64,000 nucleotides of DNA. Origin: Burkholderia cepacia. Lineage in GTDB: Bacteria; Pseudomonadota; Gammaproteobacteria; Burkholderiales; Burkholderiaceae. The DNA is taken from the NCBI RefSeq assembly GCF_001718835.1, contig NZ_CP013444.1, forward strand, positions 2,604,001-2,668,000, read 5' to 3'. Below the pieces are notes generated by a model. The model was given only the letters and a program-made list of their open reading frames with translations. It did no database searches and had not been told where the DNA came from. The position numbers and the translations under genes were made by a program. Shown here piece by piece: positions 25,754-35,734 of the stretch (position 1 is the first letter of the stretch; each line of letters begins with the position of its first letter).

Positions 25754-26541
25754 CGTTGCCCCTCCCCATCGGTGTGCCACTGCGGCGCACGCTTGCCGAG
25801 GAACGCGGCCACGCCTTCGCGCGGATCGCTGGTATCGAACAGGTCGACGAAGCGTTCGCGCTCGACCGCGAGCGCCGCGCCGCGCGGCACGCCGCGGCGC
25901 GCGAGGCCGATCAGCTCCTTGCTGTACGCGACCGCGTGCGGGCTCTGCCGCACGACGTTGTGCGCGAGCGCCAGCGCGGCATCGCGCGACGCGCCCGTCT
26001 CCACGACGTCCTCGACGAGGCCGATGCGCAGCGCGGTGGCCGCGTCGACACGCGCGCCGGTCAGGATGATCTTCTTCGCCCAGCCTTCGCCGACGAGCCA
26101 GGGCAGCGTCTGCGTGCCGAGCCCGCACGGCAGCAGGCCGACCGACGGCTCGGGCAGCGCCATCTGCGCATGGGTCTCGGCGATCCGCAGGTCGCACGCG
26201 AGCGCGCATTCGAGGCCGCCGCCCATCGCGTAGCCGTTGATCGCCGCGATCGTCACGACACGTGCGTCGTGCAGTGCCTCGAACGCCGCGCCGAAACGCG
26301 ACGCCATCGCGCGCGCGACCGCGCGGTCGCCTTCGGCGAAGGTGTTGAGGTCGGCACCCGCGCTGAAGAATTTCGGGCCATCGCCCGTGATCACCAGCGC
26401 GCGCACGCGCGGGTTCGCATTCAGTTCGGCGACGGTGTCCTGCAGTTGCCGCAGCCCGTCGGCGGTAAAGGCGTTCGCGGGCGGACGCTTGAGCGTCGCG
26501 CACGCGATCGCGCCGTCGCCGACGTAGTCCAGTTCGATCAT
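25750..26541 (-). CDS. Enoyl-CoA hydratase (valine pathway)
   Basis: 263 residues from ATG 26541, one base overlapping the mmsB stop; a GTG at 26544 is the alternative. Crotonase motifs: FFSAGADLNTF, GYAMGGGLECALACD and PEPSVGLLPCGLGT. It probably hydrates methacrylyl-CoA to 3-hydroxyisobutyryl-CoA, given neighbours on both sides. Confidence 0.88.
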   Translation of the reverse strand: MIELDYVGDGAIACATLKRPPANAFTADGLRQLQDTVAELNANPRVRALVITGDGPKFFSAGADLNTFAEGDRAVARAMASRFGAAFEALHDARVVTIAAINGYAMGGGLECALACDLRIAETHAQMALPEPSVGLLPCGLGTQTLPWLVGEGWAKKIILTGARVDAATALRIGLVEDVVETGASRDAALALAHNVVRQSPHAVAYSKELIGLARRGVPRGAALAVERERFVDLFDTSDPREGVAAFLGKRAPQWHTDGEGQR

Positions 26542-27443
26542 CACGCGTCCTTCTTCGTGGCCGGTTGGTACAGGCGGATCACCGCCGAGAAATCGAGCTG
26601 GCCGTCGCCACGGCTGCTCATCGTCTGGTACAGCTGCTGCGCGAGCGCGCCGAGATAGACCGGCTGGCGCGCCTGCTTCGCGGCGTCGTTCGCGAGACCG
26701 AGATCCTTCAGCATCAGGTCGGTGCCGAAGCCGCCCGAGTAACCGCGCGAAGACGGCGCGGTGTCGATCACGCCCGGATACGGGTTGTAGGTGTCCGAGC
26801 TCCAGCAGCGGCCCGTCGACGTGTTGACGATGCCGGCCAGCACCTTCGGGTCGATGCCGAGCGCGACGCCGAGCGACATCGCCTCCGACACCGCCGCCAT
26901 CGAGATGCCGAGCACGAGGTTGTTGCAGACCTTCGCGACCTGCCCCATGCCCGTCGCGCCGCAGTGGACGATGTTCTTGCCCATGCCCGCGAGCACGGGC
27001 TTCACGCGCTCGAAGTCCGCGTCGCTGCCGCCGACCATGAAGGTCAGCGTGCCCGCCGCCGCGCCGCCGGTGCCGCCCGACACGGGTGCATCGACGAACG
27101 CGCCGCCGTGCTCGCGCACGAGCGCGCCGAACGCCTGTGCGCTCGCCGGGTCGATCGTGCTCGAATCGATCACGGTCGCGCCCGCGCCGAGGCCGGCGAG
27201 CACGCCGTTCTCGCCGGACAGCACCGAGCGCACGTGCGGGGCGGCCGGCAGCATCGTGATGACGAACGCCGCGCCGCGCGCGGCCGCGTCGCGCGGCGAG
27301 CCGGCCACCTGTGCGCCGGCATCCTGCAGTGCGCGCAACGCGTCGGCGCTCAGGTCGAACGCGTGCACGTCGTGGCCGGCTTTCAGCAGGTTCAGCGCCA
27401 TCGGCGCGCCCATGTGGCCGAGGCCGATAAAACCGATTTTCAT
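26541..27443 (-). CDS. mmsB: 3-hydroxyisobutyrate dehydrogenase
   Basis: 300 residues. The N-terminal Rossmann motif reads GFIGLGHMGAPMALNLLKAG, followed by the substrate motif FVDAPVSGGTGGA and a catalytic lysine block (GQVAKVCNNLVLG). It oxidises 3-hydroxyisobutyrate to methylmalonate semialdehyde with NAD. It is 13 bases downstream of mmsA. Confidence 0.94.
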   Translation of the reverse strand: MKIGFIGLGHMGAPMALNLLKAGHDVHAFDLSADALRALQDAGAQVAGSPRDAAARGAAFVITMLPAAPHVRSVLSGENGVLAGLGAGATVIDSSTIDPASAQAFGALVREHGGAFVDAPVSGGTGGAAAGTLTFMVGGSDADFERVKPVLAGMGKNIVHCGATGMGQVAKVCNNLVLGISMAAVSEAMSLGVALGIDPKVLAGIVNTSTGRCWSSDTYNPYPGVIDTAPSSRGYSGGFGTDLMLKDLGLANDAAKQARQPVYLGALAQQLYQTMSSRGDGQLDFSAVIRLYQPATKKDA

Positions 27444-27456
27444 GTTCAGCCCCTTG

Positions 27457-28986
27457 TCAGTGCAAACGGATCGTCGTATTCACCGGGCCGGCCGTCGTGT
27501 CGTCGTCGAACCAGCGCGCGGTGACCGTCTTGGTCTGCGTGTAGAACTGCACGACCTGCTTGCCGTACGGGCCGAGATCGCCGAGCTTCGAGCCGCGCGA
27601 GCCCGTGAAGCTGAAGAACGGCACCGGCACCGGGATCGGGATGTTGATGCCGACCTGGCCGATGTCGATCTCGCTCTGGAACTTGCGCGCCGCCGCGCCG
27701 CTCTGCGTGAACAGGCCCACGCCGTTGCCGAACGGGTTCGCGTTGACGAGCGCGATCGCTTCGTCGAGCGTGCCGGCTTCGAGCACGACGAGCACCGGGC
27801 CGAAGATTTCATGCGTGTAGATCGACATGTCCGTCTTCACGCCCGAGAAGATCGTCGGGCCGATGAAGTTGCCGCTTTCGTAACCGGCCACCTTCACGTC
27901 GCGGCCGTCCAGCTCGAGCTTCGCGCCTTCGTTCACACCCGCTTCGATCAGCGACAGGATGCGCTCCTTCGCGGCCTTCGACACGACCGGGCCGACGTCG
28001 GTGCCGGCTTCCGCGCCCGCATTCACCTTCAACAGCTTCGCCTTGGCGACGAGATCGGGCAGCCAGTCGCGCGCTTCGCCAACCAGCACCGCGACCGACG
28101 TCGCCATGCAGCGCTGCCCGGCCGCGCCGAAGCCGGCGCCGACGAGCGCATTGATCGTCTGCTCGCGGTTCGCATCGGGCAGCACCACCGCATGGTTCTT
28201 CGCGCCCATCATCGACTGCACGCGCTTGCCGTGCGCGCTGCCGAGGTTGTACACGTGCGTGCCGACGGTGGTCGAGCCGACGAACGAGATCGCCTTCACG
28301 AGCGGATGCGTGCAGATCGCGTCGACGACTTCCTTGCCGCCGTGCACGACGTTCAGTACCCCTTTCGGTACACCGGCCTCGATTGCGAGCTCGACGAGCT
28401 CCATCGTCGACATCGGATCCTGCTCGGACGGCTTCAGCACGAACGTGTTGCCGCAGACGATCGCCATCGGGAACATCCACAGCGGAATCATCGCGGGGAA
28501 GTTGAACGGCGTGATGCCCGCGCACACGCCGAGCGGCTGGCGCAGCGTGTAGGTGTCGACGCCGCCCGCGACGTTCTCCGCGAATTCGCCGAGCTGCAGC
28601 GAACCGATCGAGCACGCGTGCTCGACGACTTCGAGGCCGCGGAAGATGTCGCCTTCTGCATCGGGAATCGTCTTGCCCTGCTCGGCCGTCAGCGTCTTCG
28701 CGATGCGCTGCTGGTTCGTGCGCACGAGATCCTGGAACTTCAGCATGATGCGCATGCGCGCGGCGATCGGCGTGTTCTTCCACGTCGCATACGCGGCGTG
28801 CGCGGCCTGCACGGCCGCGTCGACTTCCGCGACGGTCGCGAACGGCACGCGCGCGAGCACCTGTTGCGTCGCCGGGTTGACGATGTCACGCCACTCGTGC
28901 GTCTTCGATTCGACGAATTCGCCGTCGATCAGCAGCTTGACCGTCGGCACGTCTTGCCCCGCGTGGGGCGTCGGATTCGCGTTCAT
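27457..28986 (-). CDS. mmsA: Methylmalonate-semialdehyde dehydrogenase (CoA-acylating)
   Basis: 509 residues from ATG 28986 with TCTCCTTGGG-complement ribosome binding site. Aldehyde dehydrogenase signature: GAAGQRCMATS with the nucleophile Cys, and the cofactor block FVGSTTVGTHVY. PFNFPAMIPLWMFPMAI is characteristic of MmsA. It converts methylmalonate semialdehyde to propionyl-CoA, the last committed step of valine degradation. Confidence 0.95.
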   Translation of the reverse strand: MNANPTPHAGQDVPTVKLLIDGEFVESKTHEWRDIVNPATQQVLARVPFATVAEVDAAVQAAHAAYATWKNTPIAARMRIMLKFQDLVRTNQQRIAKTLTAEQGKTIPDAEGDIFRGLEVVEHACSIGSLQLGEFAENVAGGVDTYTLRQPLGVCAGITPFNFPAMIPLWMFPMAIVCGNTFVLKPSEQDPMSTMELVELAIEAGVPKGVLNVVHGGKEVVDAICTHPLVKAISFVGSTTVGTHVYNLGSAHGKRVQSMMGAKNHAVVLPDANREQTINALVGAGFGAAGQRCMATSVAVLVGEARDWLPDLVAKAKLLKVNAGAEAGTDVGPVVSKAAKERILSLIEAGVNEGAKLELDGRDVKVAGYESGNFIGPTIFSGVKTDMSIYTHEIFGPVLVVLEAGTLDEAIALVNANPFGNGVGLFTQSGAAARKFQSEIDIGQVGINIPIPVPVPFFSFTGSRGSKLGDLGPYGKQVVQFYTQTKTVTARWFDDDTTAGPVNTTIRLH

Positions 28987-29085
28987 CGCTTGATTCTCCT
29001 TGGGAGTGCCGCCGCGCGACGCAGCGCGCGGGCGGCCGGTTCGATGCATCGGCGGGCCGCGCGACGCGCGCGGCCCGCGGTCACG

Positions 29086-30792
29086 TCATTTCAGTTCGGC
29101 GGCAAAATCTTCTTCCCAGTATTCGCCGGGCATGCGCGCGCTCGCGTCGTCGCCCCGCTCGATCTCGCGGCGGCGCAGCTCGACGCGGCGGATCTTCCCC
29201 GAGATCGTCTTCGGCAGATCGGCGAACTGCAGGCGGCGGATGCGCTTGTAAGGCGCGAGCTTCTCGCGCGAGAAACGAAAGATCTCCAGCGCGAGCTCGG
29301 GACTTTCCTCGTAGCCCTGCCGCAGCGTGATGAAGGTCTTCGGCACCGACAGCCGCACGGGGTCGGGGCTCGGCACGACGGCCGCTTCCGCGATCGCCGG
29401 ATGCTCGATCAGCACGCTTTCCAGTTCGAACGGGCTCAGCCGGTAGTCGGACGACTTGAACACGTCGTCCGCGCGGCCGACGTACACGTAATAACCGTCG
29501 TCGCGGCGCATTGCGATGTCCGACGTGCGGTAGTGGCCGTCGCGCATCGCGTAGGCGGTTGCATCGGGGTTGTTCGCATAGCCTTTCATCAGGCCGACCG
29601 GGCGCGTGACGTCGGCGCCGATCGGCAGCGCGACCTCGCCTTCGGTCACGGGCGCGCCGTCCGGGTCGAGCAGCGTGATCCGGTAGCCGGGCAGCGGCCG
29701 GCCCATCGAGCCCGCGACCACCGGCTGTCCCGGCGAGTTGCCGATCAGGCAGGTCGTCTCGGTCTGGCCGTAGCCGTCGCGAATCGCGATGCCCCACGCC
29801 TTCTTCACGCGCTCGATGATCTCGGGATTCAGCGGCTCGCCCGCGCCGACGATCTCGCGCAGCTTCACGTCGAACGACGCGAGCGGCTGCTGCACGAGCA
29901 TGCGCCACACGGTCGGCGGCGCGCACAGCGTCGTCACCTGGTATTTGACGAGCGCATCGAGCACGACCTTCGGCTCGAAGCGCGCGTAGTTGAATGCGAA
30001 CACGCAGGCCTGCGCGTTCCACGGCGCGAAGAAGCAGCTCCACGCGTGCTTCGCCCAGCCCGGCGAGCTGATGTTCCAGTGGATGTCGCCCGGCTGCAGG
30101 CCGACCCAGTACATCGTCGACAGGTGCCCGACCGGATAGGTGCGGTGCGTATGCTCGACGAGTTTCGGCTTCGACGTCGTGCCCGACGTGAAGTACAGCA
30201 GCATCGGATCGTTCGCGTGCGTGACGGCGTCCGGCGCGAATTCGGCGCTCGCCGCATAGCCGTCGTTCATCGCGAGCCAGCCCGCGCGCGGCGCGCCGGC
30301 GACGATCTTCTGCGCGAGGCCGAGGTCGGGCTGGTCGAATTTCGCGGTTTCGTGCTCGTCGACGATCGCGTATTTCGCGCCGCCGATCTGCACGCGGTCG
30401 CGCACGTCGTCGGGCGACAGTTGCGTGGTGGCAGGCAGGACGATCGCGCCCAGCTTCATCGCGGCGAGCATCGCGTCCCACAGCTCGACCCGGTTCGGCA
30501 GCATCAGCAGGATGCGGTCGCCGCGGACGACGCCGATCGAGCGCAGCCAGTTCGCGACGCGCGACGAACGCTCGGACATCTGCGCGAACGAATACGGATC
30601 GCCCGTGCCGGTGGCCGCGTCGACGATCCACAGCGCGGGCTGGTCGTTGCCGCGCGCCATCGGGTCGAAGTAGTCGAGCGCCCAGTTGAACGCGTCGAGC
30701 ACCGGCCATTCGAAATCGCGGTACGCGGTTTCGTAGTCGGTGCGATAGCGCAGCAGAAAGTCGCGTGCGTTCAGGAATGCCTGTACCGTCAT
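29086..30792 (-). CDS. Acyl-CoA synthetase (AMP-forming)
   Basis: 568 residues from ATG 30792. Adenylation motifs: YFTSGTTSKPKLVEHTH (P loop), DGYGQTET, the hinge YVGRADDVFKSSDYR and the C-terminal catalytic Lys in KTISGKIRRVELR. Its place inside the valine operon suggests activation of isobutyrate or a related branched short-chain acid to its CoA ester. An alternative in-frame ATG lies at 30813. Confidence 0.9.
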   Translation of the reverse strand: MTVQAFLNARDFLLRYRTDYETAYRDFEWPVLDAFNWALDYFDPMARGNDQPALWIVDAATGTGDPYSFAQMSERSSRVANWLRSIGVVRGDRILLMLPNRVELWDAMLAAMKLGAIVLPATTQLSPDDVRDRVQIGGAKYAIVDEHETAKFDQPDLGLAQKIVAGAPRAGWLAMNDGYAASAEFAPDAVTHANDPMLLYFTSGTTSKPKLVEHTHRTYPVGHLSTMYWVGLQPGDIHWNISSPGWAKHAWSCFFAPWNAQACVFAFNYARFEPKVVLDALVKYQVTTLCAPPTVWRMLVQQPLASFDVKLREIVGAGEPLNPEIIERVKKAWGIAIRDGYGQTETTCLIGNSPGQPVVAGSMGRPLPGYRITLLDPDGAPVTEGEVALPIGADVTRPVGLMKGYANNPDATAYAMRDGHYRTSDIAMRRDDGYYVYVGRADDVFKSSDYRLSPFELESVLIEHPAIAEAAVVPSPDPVRLSVPKTFITLRQGYEESPELALEIFRFSREKLAPYKRIRRLQFADLPKTISGKIRRVELRRREIERGDDASARMPGEYWEEDFAAELK

Positions 30793-30916
30793 CGTTTCGT
30801 CTCCTGTCTCCATGTTGCGCGGCGCGACGGACTCACAAGCCCCCGCGCTTCGCGATGCCCCGGCCATTTTTCGGTCTCTGGGGCTGGCTGCTGTCACCGG
30901 GCAACCGGCGCGGCGC

Positions 30917-32050
30917 TCAAAGCTGCCGCGCGATCACCATCCGCTGCACTTCGCTGGTGCCTTCGTAAATCTGCGTGATGCGCGCGTCGCGATAGTGGCG
31001 CTCGACTTCGTAATCGGCCAGGTAGCCGTAGCCGCCGTGGATCTGGATCGCGTCCGAACACACGCGCTCGGCCATCTCGGACGCGAACAGCTTCGCCTGC
31101 GATGCTTCCGACAGGCACGGCAAGCCGGCCGTGCGCAGCTTCGCCGCGTGATGCACGAGCAGGCGCGCGGCGTTGATCTGCACGGCCATGTCGGCGAGCT
31201 TCTGCTGGATCGCCTGATGCTCGGCGATCGGCTTGCCGAACTGCACGCGCTCGCCCGCATAACGACGCGCCTTGTCGAACGCGGCGCGCGCGATGCCGAG
31301 TGCCTGCGCGGCGATGCCGATGCGGCCGCCCTCGAGATTCGACAAAGCGATCTTCAAGCCTTCGCCGCGATTGCCGAGCAGGTTCTCTTCCGGAATCGCG
31401 CAGTTCTCGAACGTGATCGGGCACGTATCCGATGCCCGGATGCCCATCTTCTTCTCGGGCTTGCCGACGATGAAGCCCGGCGTGTCGGTCGGCACCAGGA
31501 ATGCGGAGAGGCCGCGCTTGCCGGCTTCCGGGTCGGTCATGGCAAAAACGATCGCCACGCCGGCGCGCTGGCCGTTGGTCACGAACTGCTTCGCGCCGTT
31601 CAGCACCCATTTGCCGTCGCGCAGCTCCGCACGCGTGCGCAGGTTGTTCGCCTCGGAGCCGGCCTGCGGCTCGGTCAGGCAGAATGCGCCGATCACGCGG
31701 CCCGCCGCCATGTCGGCCAGCCAGCGATCCTTCTGCGCGGGCGTGCCGAACCCGAGGATCGGCCCGCAGCCGACCGAGTTGTGCACGCTCATCATCGTCG
31801 CGCACGCGGCGTCGCCGGCGGCGACTTCTTCCATCGCCAGCGCATAGGCCACGTAGTCCGTATACGAGCCGCCCAGCTCCTGCGGCACGATCATCCCGAG
31901 CAGGCCGAGTTCGCCGAGCTGCGCGACGATCGCGTCGGGCAGGTGCGCGTCGTGGTCCCACTGTGCCGCGTTCGGCGCCAGCATCTCGGTGGCAAAGGCG
32001 CGCGCGGCATCGCGGATCATCCGCTGGTCTTCGGTGTAAAGCTCGTCCAT
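30917..32050 (-). CDS. Acyl-CoA dehydrogenase, probably isobutyryl-CoA dehydrogenase
   Basis: 377 residues from ATG 32050. Flavin and substrate blocks: CLTEPQAGSEANNLRT, the helix ERVQFGKPIAEHQAIQQKLADM and the C-terminal QIHGGYGYLADYEVERHYRDARI with YEGTSE supplying the catalytic Glu. It is the first gene of the valine operon, so isobutyryl-CoA to methacrylyl-CoA is the likely reaction. Confidence 0.9.
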   Translation of the reverse strand: MDELYTEDQRMIRDAARAFATEMLAPNAAQWDHDAHLPDAIVAQLGELGLLGMIVPQELGGSYTDYVAYALAMEEVAAGDAACATMMSVHNSVGCGPILGFGTPAQKDRWLADMAAGRVIGAFCLTEPQAGSEANNLRTRAELRDGKWVLNGAKQFVTNGQRAGVAIVFAMTDPEAGKRGLSAFLVPTDTPGFIVGKPEKKMGIRASDTCPITFENCAIPEENLLGNRGEGLKIALSNLEGGRIGIAAQALGIARAAFDKARRYAGERVQFGKPIAEHQAIQQKLADMAVQINAARLLVHHAAKLRTAGLPCLSEASQAKLFASEMAERVCSDAIQIHGGYGYLADYEVERHYRDARITQIYEGTSEVQRMVIARQL

Positions 32051-32187
32051 GGTGCTGCTGTCTCCCGCGGCCGCCGGGCGCGACCGTCCTTGCGTTTCGA
32101 TGCAACAAGTGTAGGCAAGCACGCGCGACTGTTCGATGCTCGCGCCGCTCATTTACACTGAGCGTTTTTGCCATACCGGCGGCACGG

Positions 32188-33222
32188 ATGAAGCAGGAAG
32201 ACAAGGGAACCGTCGCGATCAGTCTCGTCGCTTACAGCGTCGCGCTCGCGACCCGGCGCGGCGTCGCGGCCGAACCGCTGCTCGCGCAGGCCGGCATCGC
32301 CCCGGCGCTGCTCGGGCAGCCGCGCGCACGCGTGTCCGCGCAGCAATACGGCGCGCTGTGGAACGCGATCGCGCGCACGCTCGACGACGAGTTTTTCGGG
32401 CAGGATCGCCACCCGATGCGCAGCGGCAGCTTCATCGCGATGAGCCAGGCGGCGCTCACCGCGCGCGACGGCCTGCACGCGATGGCGCGCGCGGTGAATT
32501 TCATGCACTGCGTGCTCGACGACCTGCACGCCGAGCTCGACGCGAACCCGCAGCGCGTGCGGCTGCGCTTCGTGCACCGCAACAACGGCGCGACGCCGGC
32601 GATGTTCACGTACGCGACCTATTTCATCATCGTCTACGGGCTCACCTGCTGGCTGATCGGGCGGCGCATCCCGCTGCTGCATGCGAGCTTCCGCTGCGAT
32701 ACGCCGCCCGCCGACCACGAATACCCGTCGATGTTCTGCGACGACATGCGTTTCAACGAACCCGATTCGTATGTCGATTTCGATCCCGAATTCGCGACGC
32801 TGCCGGTCGTGCAGAACGCGAAGTCGCTGAAGACGTTCCTGCGCAACGCGCCGGCCAGCTTCATCGTCAAGTACCGCAACCCGAACGCGCTCGCGCAGCG
32901 CGTGCGCGCGGTGCTGCGCGGGATGCCGCCCGCCGCGTGGCCGGGCGCGGGCGGGATGGCCGCGCGGCTGCACGTGGCCGAGGCCACGCTGCGCCGCAAG
33001 CTGCACCAGGAAGGCCACGCGTACCAGTCGATCAAGGACACGCTGCGGCGCGACCTCGCGTTCGAGGCGCTGGCCGACCCCGCGCGCACGATCGCCGACG
33101 TCGCGGCTGCAACCGGTTTCGCGGAACCGAGCGCGTTCTACCGCGCGTTCCGCAAATGGAGCGGGCGCAGCCCGGCCGACTATCGCGACGAAGTGCTCGC
33201 GCGCGGGGCCGACGCGCGCTGA
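32188..33222 (+). CDS. AraC-family regulator, candidate activator of the valine operon
   Basis: 344 residues from ATG 32188. The long N-terminal region (about 20-210) is of the arabinose-binding-like type found in OruR-type regulators; the C-terminal two-HTH domain reads LHVAEATLRRKLHQEGHAYQ then IADVAAATGFAEPSAFYRAFRKWSG. It is divergent from the catabolic operon 137 bases away, the position of MmsR-type activators in Pseudomonas. Confidence 0.88.
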   Translation: MKQEDKGTVAISLVAYSVALATRRGVAAEPLLAQAGIAPALLGQPRARVSAQQYGALWNAIARTLDDEFFGQDRHPMRSGSFIAMSQAALTARDGLHAMARAVNFMHCVLDDLHAELDANPQRVRLRFVHRNNGATPAMFTYATYFIIVYGLTCWLIGRRIPLLHASFRCDTPPADHEYPSMFCDDMRFNEPDSYVDFDPEFATLPVVQNAKSLKTFLRNAPASFIVKYRNPNALAQRVRAVLRGMPPAAWPGAGGMAARLHVAEATLRRKLHQEGHAYQSIKDTLRRDLAFEALADPARTIADVAAATGFAEPSAFYRAFRKWSGRSPADYRDEVLARGADAR

Positions 33223-33385
33223 TTTCGTGGCGCACGGCCAGTGGCGAGCGGTGAGCGGCGAGCGGCGAGCGCCACTCCGGCCCCGCCATCGCGCTTTCCG
33301 CCGAAACCGCCTAATCTTTAAGCATCGGGCCAGCGCCCTTCCTGCGGGCCGGACGGCGCGCAGCCGCGCGCCGTCCGGACGGTCG

Positions 33386-34936
33386 ATGCGCTTCCAACGC
33401 CATTGGCATCTGCCGACGCCCGACGCGTCGGGCCGACATTCCCACCACCCGCTGTCCGCGCGGGTCGCGCGCGCCGCACTGTTCGCGGCGCTGCTCGTCG
33501 TGTGCGCCGTCGCCGCGGCGCCGCGCGCCGCGAACGTGCCCGCGGCCCATCCCCCCATCATCGTGATCCCGATCAACGGCGCGATCGGGCCGGCCAGCGC
33601 CGATTTCATCGTGCGCTCGCTCGACCGTGCGGCACGCCAGCACGCGCCGCTCGCGATCCTGCAGCTCGATACGCCCGGCGGCCTCGACACGTCGATGCGG
33701 CAGATCATCAAGGCGATCCTCGGCTCGCCCGTGCCGGTCGCCGCGTTCGTCGCGCCGGGCGGCGCGCGGGCCGCCAGCGCGGGCACCTACATCGTCTATG
33801 CCAGCCACTTCGCGGCGATGGCGCCCGGCACCAATCTCGGCGCGGCGTCGCCGGTGCAGTTCGGCATCGGCGGGGCGCCCGGGGGCACCCCGCCGTCGCC
33901 GACCGGCGGAGGAGGAGCGTCGCCCGCGTCGGGCGCGTCAGGCGCATCGGGCACGCTGCCCAGCGACACGCAATCGACCGAGATCCGCAAGGCGATGCAG
34001 GACGCGTCCGCCTACATCCGCGGCCTCGCGCAGTTGCGCGGGCGCAATGCCGAATGGGGCGAGCGCGCGGTGCGCGAAGCCGTCAGCCTGTCGGCCAGCG
34101 AGGCGCGTGCGCAGCACGTCGTCGACCTGATCGCGCAAGATCCGGCCGACCTCGCGCGCCAGCTCGACGGCCGCACCGTGACGACGTCCGCGGGCGCGCG
34201 GCATCTCGCGACCGCGCATGCACCGCTCGTCATCGTCGAACCCGACTGGCGCAGCCGCTTCCTCGCGATCATCGCCGATCCGAACGTCGCGCTGATCCTG
34301 TTGACGATCGGCATCTACGGCCTCTTCTTCGAGTTCGCGAACCCCGGCTTCGTGCTGCCGGGCGTCGCCGGCACGATCTGCCTGCTGGTCGGGCTGTTCG
34401 CGATGCAGTTGCTGCCGATCAGCTACGCGGGCCTCGGCCTCGTGCTGCTCGGCCTCGGCTGCCTGGTCGCCGAGGCGTTCCTGCCGACCTTCGGCGTGCT
34501 CGGTTTCGGCGGGATCGTGTCGTTCACGATCGGCGCGCTGATGCTGATCGACACCGACGTGCCCGGCTACGGGATTCCGTGGCCCGTGATCGCGAGCCTC
34601 GCGCTCGGCGGCGGGCTGCTCGTCGCGGGCGTGTCGAGCGTGGCGCTGCGCGTGCGGCGGCGCCCGGTCGTGACGGGTGCCGAGGCGATGGTCGGCAGCA
34701 TCGGCGAAGTGCTCGACGACGGCCTCGTGCCCGACCAGCCGCAAACGGCCGGCGGCCCCGAACCGTCCGCCGCGGGCTGGGCGCGCGTACACGGCGAGCG
34801 CTGGCGCGTGGCCAGCAGCGCGCCGCTCGCCGCCGGCTGCCGCGTGCGCGTCACCGGGCGCCACGGGCTGCTGCTCACCGTCGCCCCGCTCTATGACACG
34901 CCGCCGACTTCGGTCGTAAAGGGAGAACAACAATGA
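33386..34936 (+). CDS. NfeD-family membrane serine protease (ClpP-class/STOPP type)
   Basis: 516 residues from ATG 33386. A signal/anchor (about 27-48) is followed by an S49/ClpP-like protease domain: LQLDTPGGLDTSMRQ, the Ser-bearing ARAASAGTYIVYAS and the Lys-region IRKAMQDASAYIRGLA. Four to five TM helices (about 290-430) lead to a C-terminal OB-fold NfeD domain. A low-complexity Gly/Pro/Ser insert occupies about 165-195. In known pairs, NfeD clips the C-terminus of the stomatin encoded next to it, and the slipin gene follows here with an ATGA overlap. Confidence 0.92.
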   Translation: MRFQRHWHLPTPDASGRHSHHPLSARVARAALFAALLVVCAVAAAPRAANVPAAHPPIIVIPINGAIGPASADFIVRSLDRAARQHAPLAILQLDTPGGLDTSMRQIIKAILGSPVPVAAFVAPGGARAASAGTYIVYASHFAAMAPGTNLGAASPVQFGIGGAPGGTPPSPTGGGGASPASGASGASGTLPSDTQSTEIRKAMQDASAYIRGLAQLRGRNAEWGERAVREAVSLSASEARAQHVVDLIAQDPADLARQLDGRTVTTSAGARHLATAHAPLVIVEPDWRSRFLAIIADPNVALILLTIGIYGLFFEFANPGFVLPGVAGTICLLVGLFAMQLLPISYAGLGLVLLGLGCLVAEAFLPTFGVLGFGGIVSFTIGALMLIDTDVPGYGIPWPVIASLALGGGLLVAGVSSVALRVRRRPVVTGAEAMVGSIGEVLDDGLVPDQPQTAGGPEPSAAGWARVHGERWRVASSAPLAAGCRVRVTGRHGLLLTVAPLYDTPPTSVVKGEQQ

Positions 34937-35706
34937 TTGGCTATACGTTCGGCTTCAGCAGCGTCCTGATCGTCTTCGTCGTCGTGCTCGTCGCGTCGTC
35001 GATCCGCATCTTCCGCGAGTACGAGCGCGGCGTGGTGTTCATGCTCGGCCGCTTCTGGAAGGTGAAGGGGCCGGGGCTCGTGCTGATCATCCCGATCGTC
35101 CAGCAGGTCGTGCGGATCGACCTGCGCACCGTCGTGTTCGACGTGCCCGCGCAGGACGTGATCACGCGCGACAACGTGTCGGTGAAGGTCAATGCGGTCG
35201 TGTATTTCCGCGTGGTCGATCCGGAGAAGGCCGTGATCCAGGTCGCGCGCTTCTTCGAGGCGACGAGCCAGCTCGCGCAGACGACGCTGCGCGCGGTGCT
35301 CGGCAAGCACGAACTCGACGCGCTGCTCGCCGAGCGCGAGCAGCTGAACGCCGACATCCAGAAAACGCTCGACGCGCAGACCGACGCATGGGGGATCAAG
35401 GTATCGACCGTCGAGATCAAGCACGTCGACCTGAACGAGACGATGATCCGCGCGATCGCGCGGCAGGCCGAGGCCGAACGCGAGCGGCGCGCGAAGGTGA
35501 TTCATGCGGAGGGCGAACTGCAGGCGTCGGAGAAACTGCTGCAGGCCGCGCAGCGGCTCGCGCTGCAGCCGCAGGCGATGCAGCTGCGCTATTTGCAGAC
35601 GCTGACGACGATCGCCGCGGACAAGAACTCGACGATCGTGTTTCCGCTGCCGGTCGACCTGCTGAGTTCCTTGCTCGAGCGCTTCGGGCCGCCGCGCGAG
35701 CGCTGA
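34933..35706 (+). CDS. SPFH-domain protein (slipin/stomatin-like)
   Basis: 257 residues: one N-terminal membrane segment (about 5-25), then an SPFH core (YERGVVFMLGRFWKVKGPG, DVITRDNVSVKVNAVVYFRV) and a C-terminal coiled coil (RQAEAERERRAKVIHAEGEL). It forms membrane-associated rings or scaffolds with its NfeD partner upstream, with which it overlaps by four bases. Confidence 0.93.
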   Translation: MIGYTFGFSSVLIVFVVVLVASSIRIFREYERGVVFMLGRFWKVKGPGLVLIIPIVQQVVRIDLRTVVFDVPAQDVITRDNVSVKVNAVVYFRVVDPEKAVIQVARFFEATSQLAQTTLRAVLGKHELDALLAEREQLNADIQKTLDAQTDAWGIKVSTVEIKHVDLNETMIRAIARQAEAERERRAKVIHAEGELQASEKLLQAAQRLALQPQAMQLRYLQTLTTIAADKNSTIVFPLPVDLLSSLLERFGPPRER

Positions 35707-35734
35707 GCGCAAGGCGCTCCGCGCCCGCCGCGCT

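Noticed and set aside
26791..30978. A 1395-codon open frame on the plus strand opposite the valine operon
   Set aside because: It is antisense to four enzymes with clear motifs. The translation is Arg/His/Asp-rich low-information sequence, expected opposite GC-rich codon usage.
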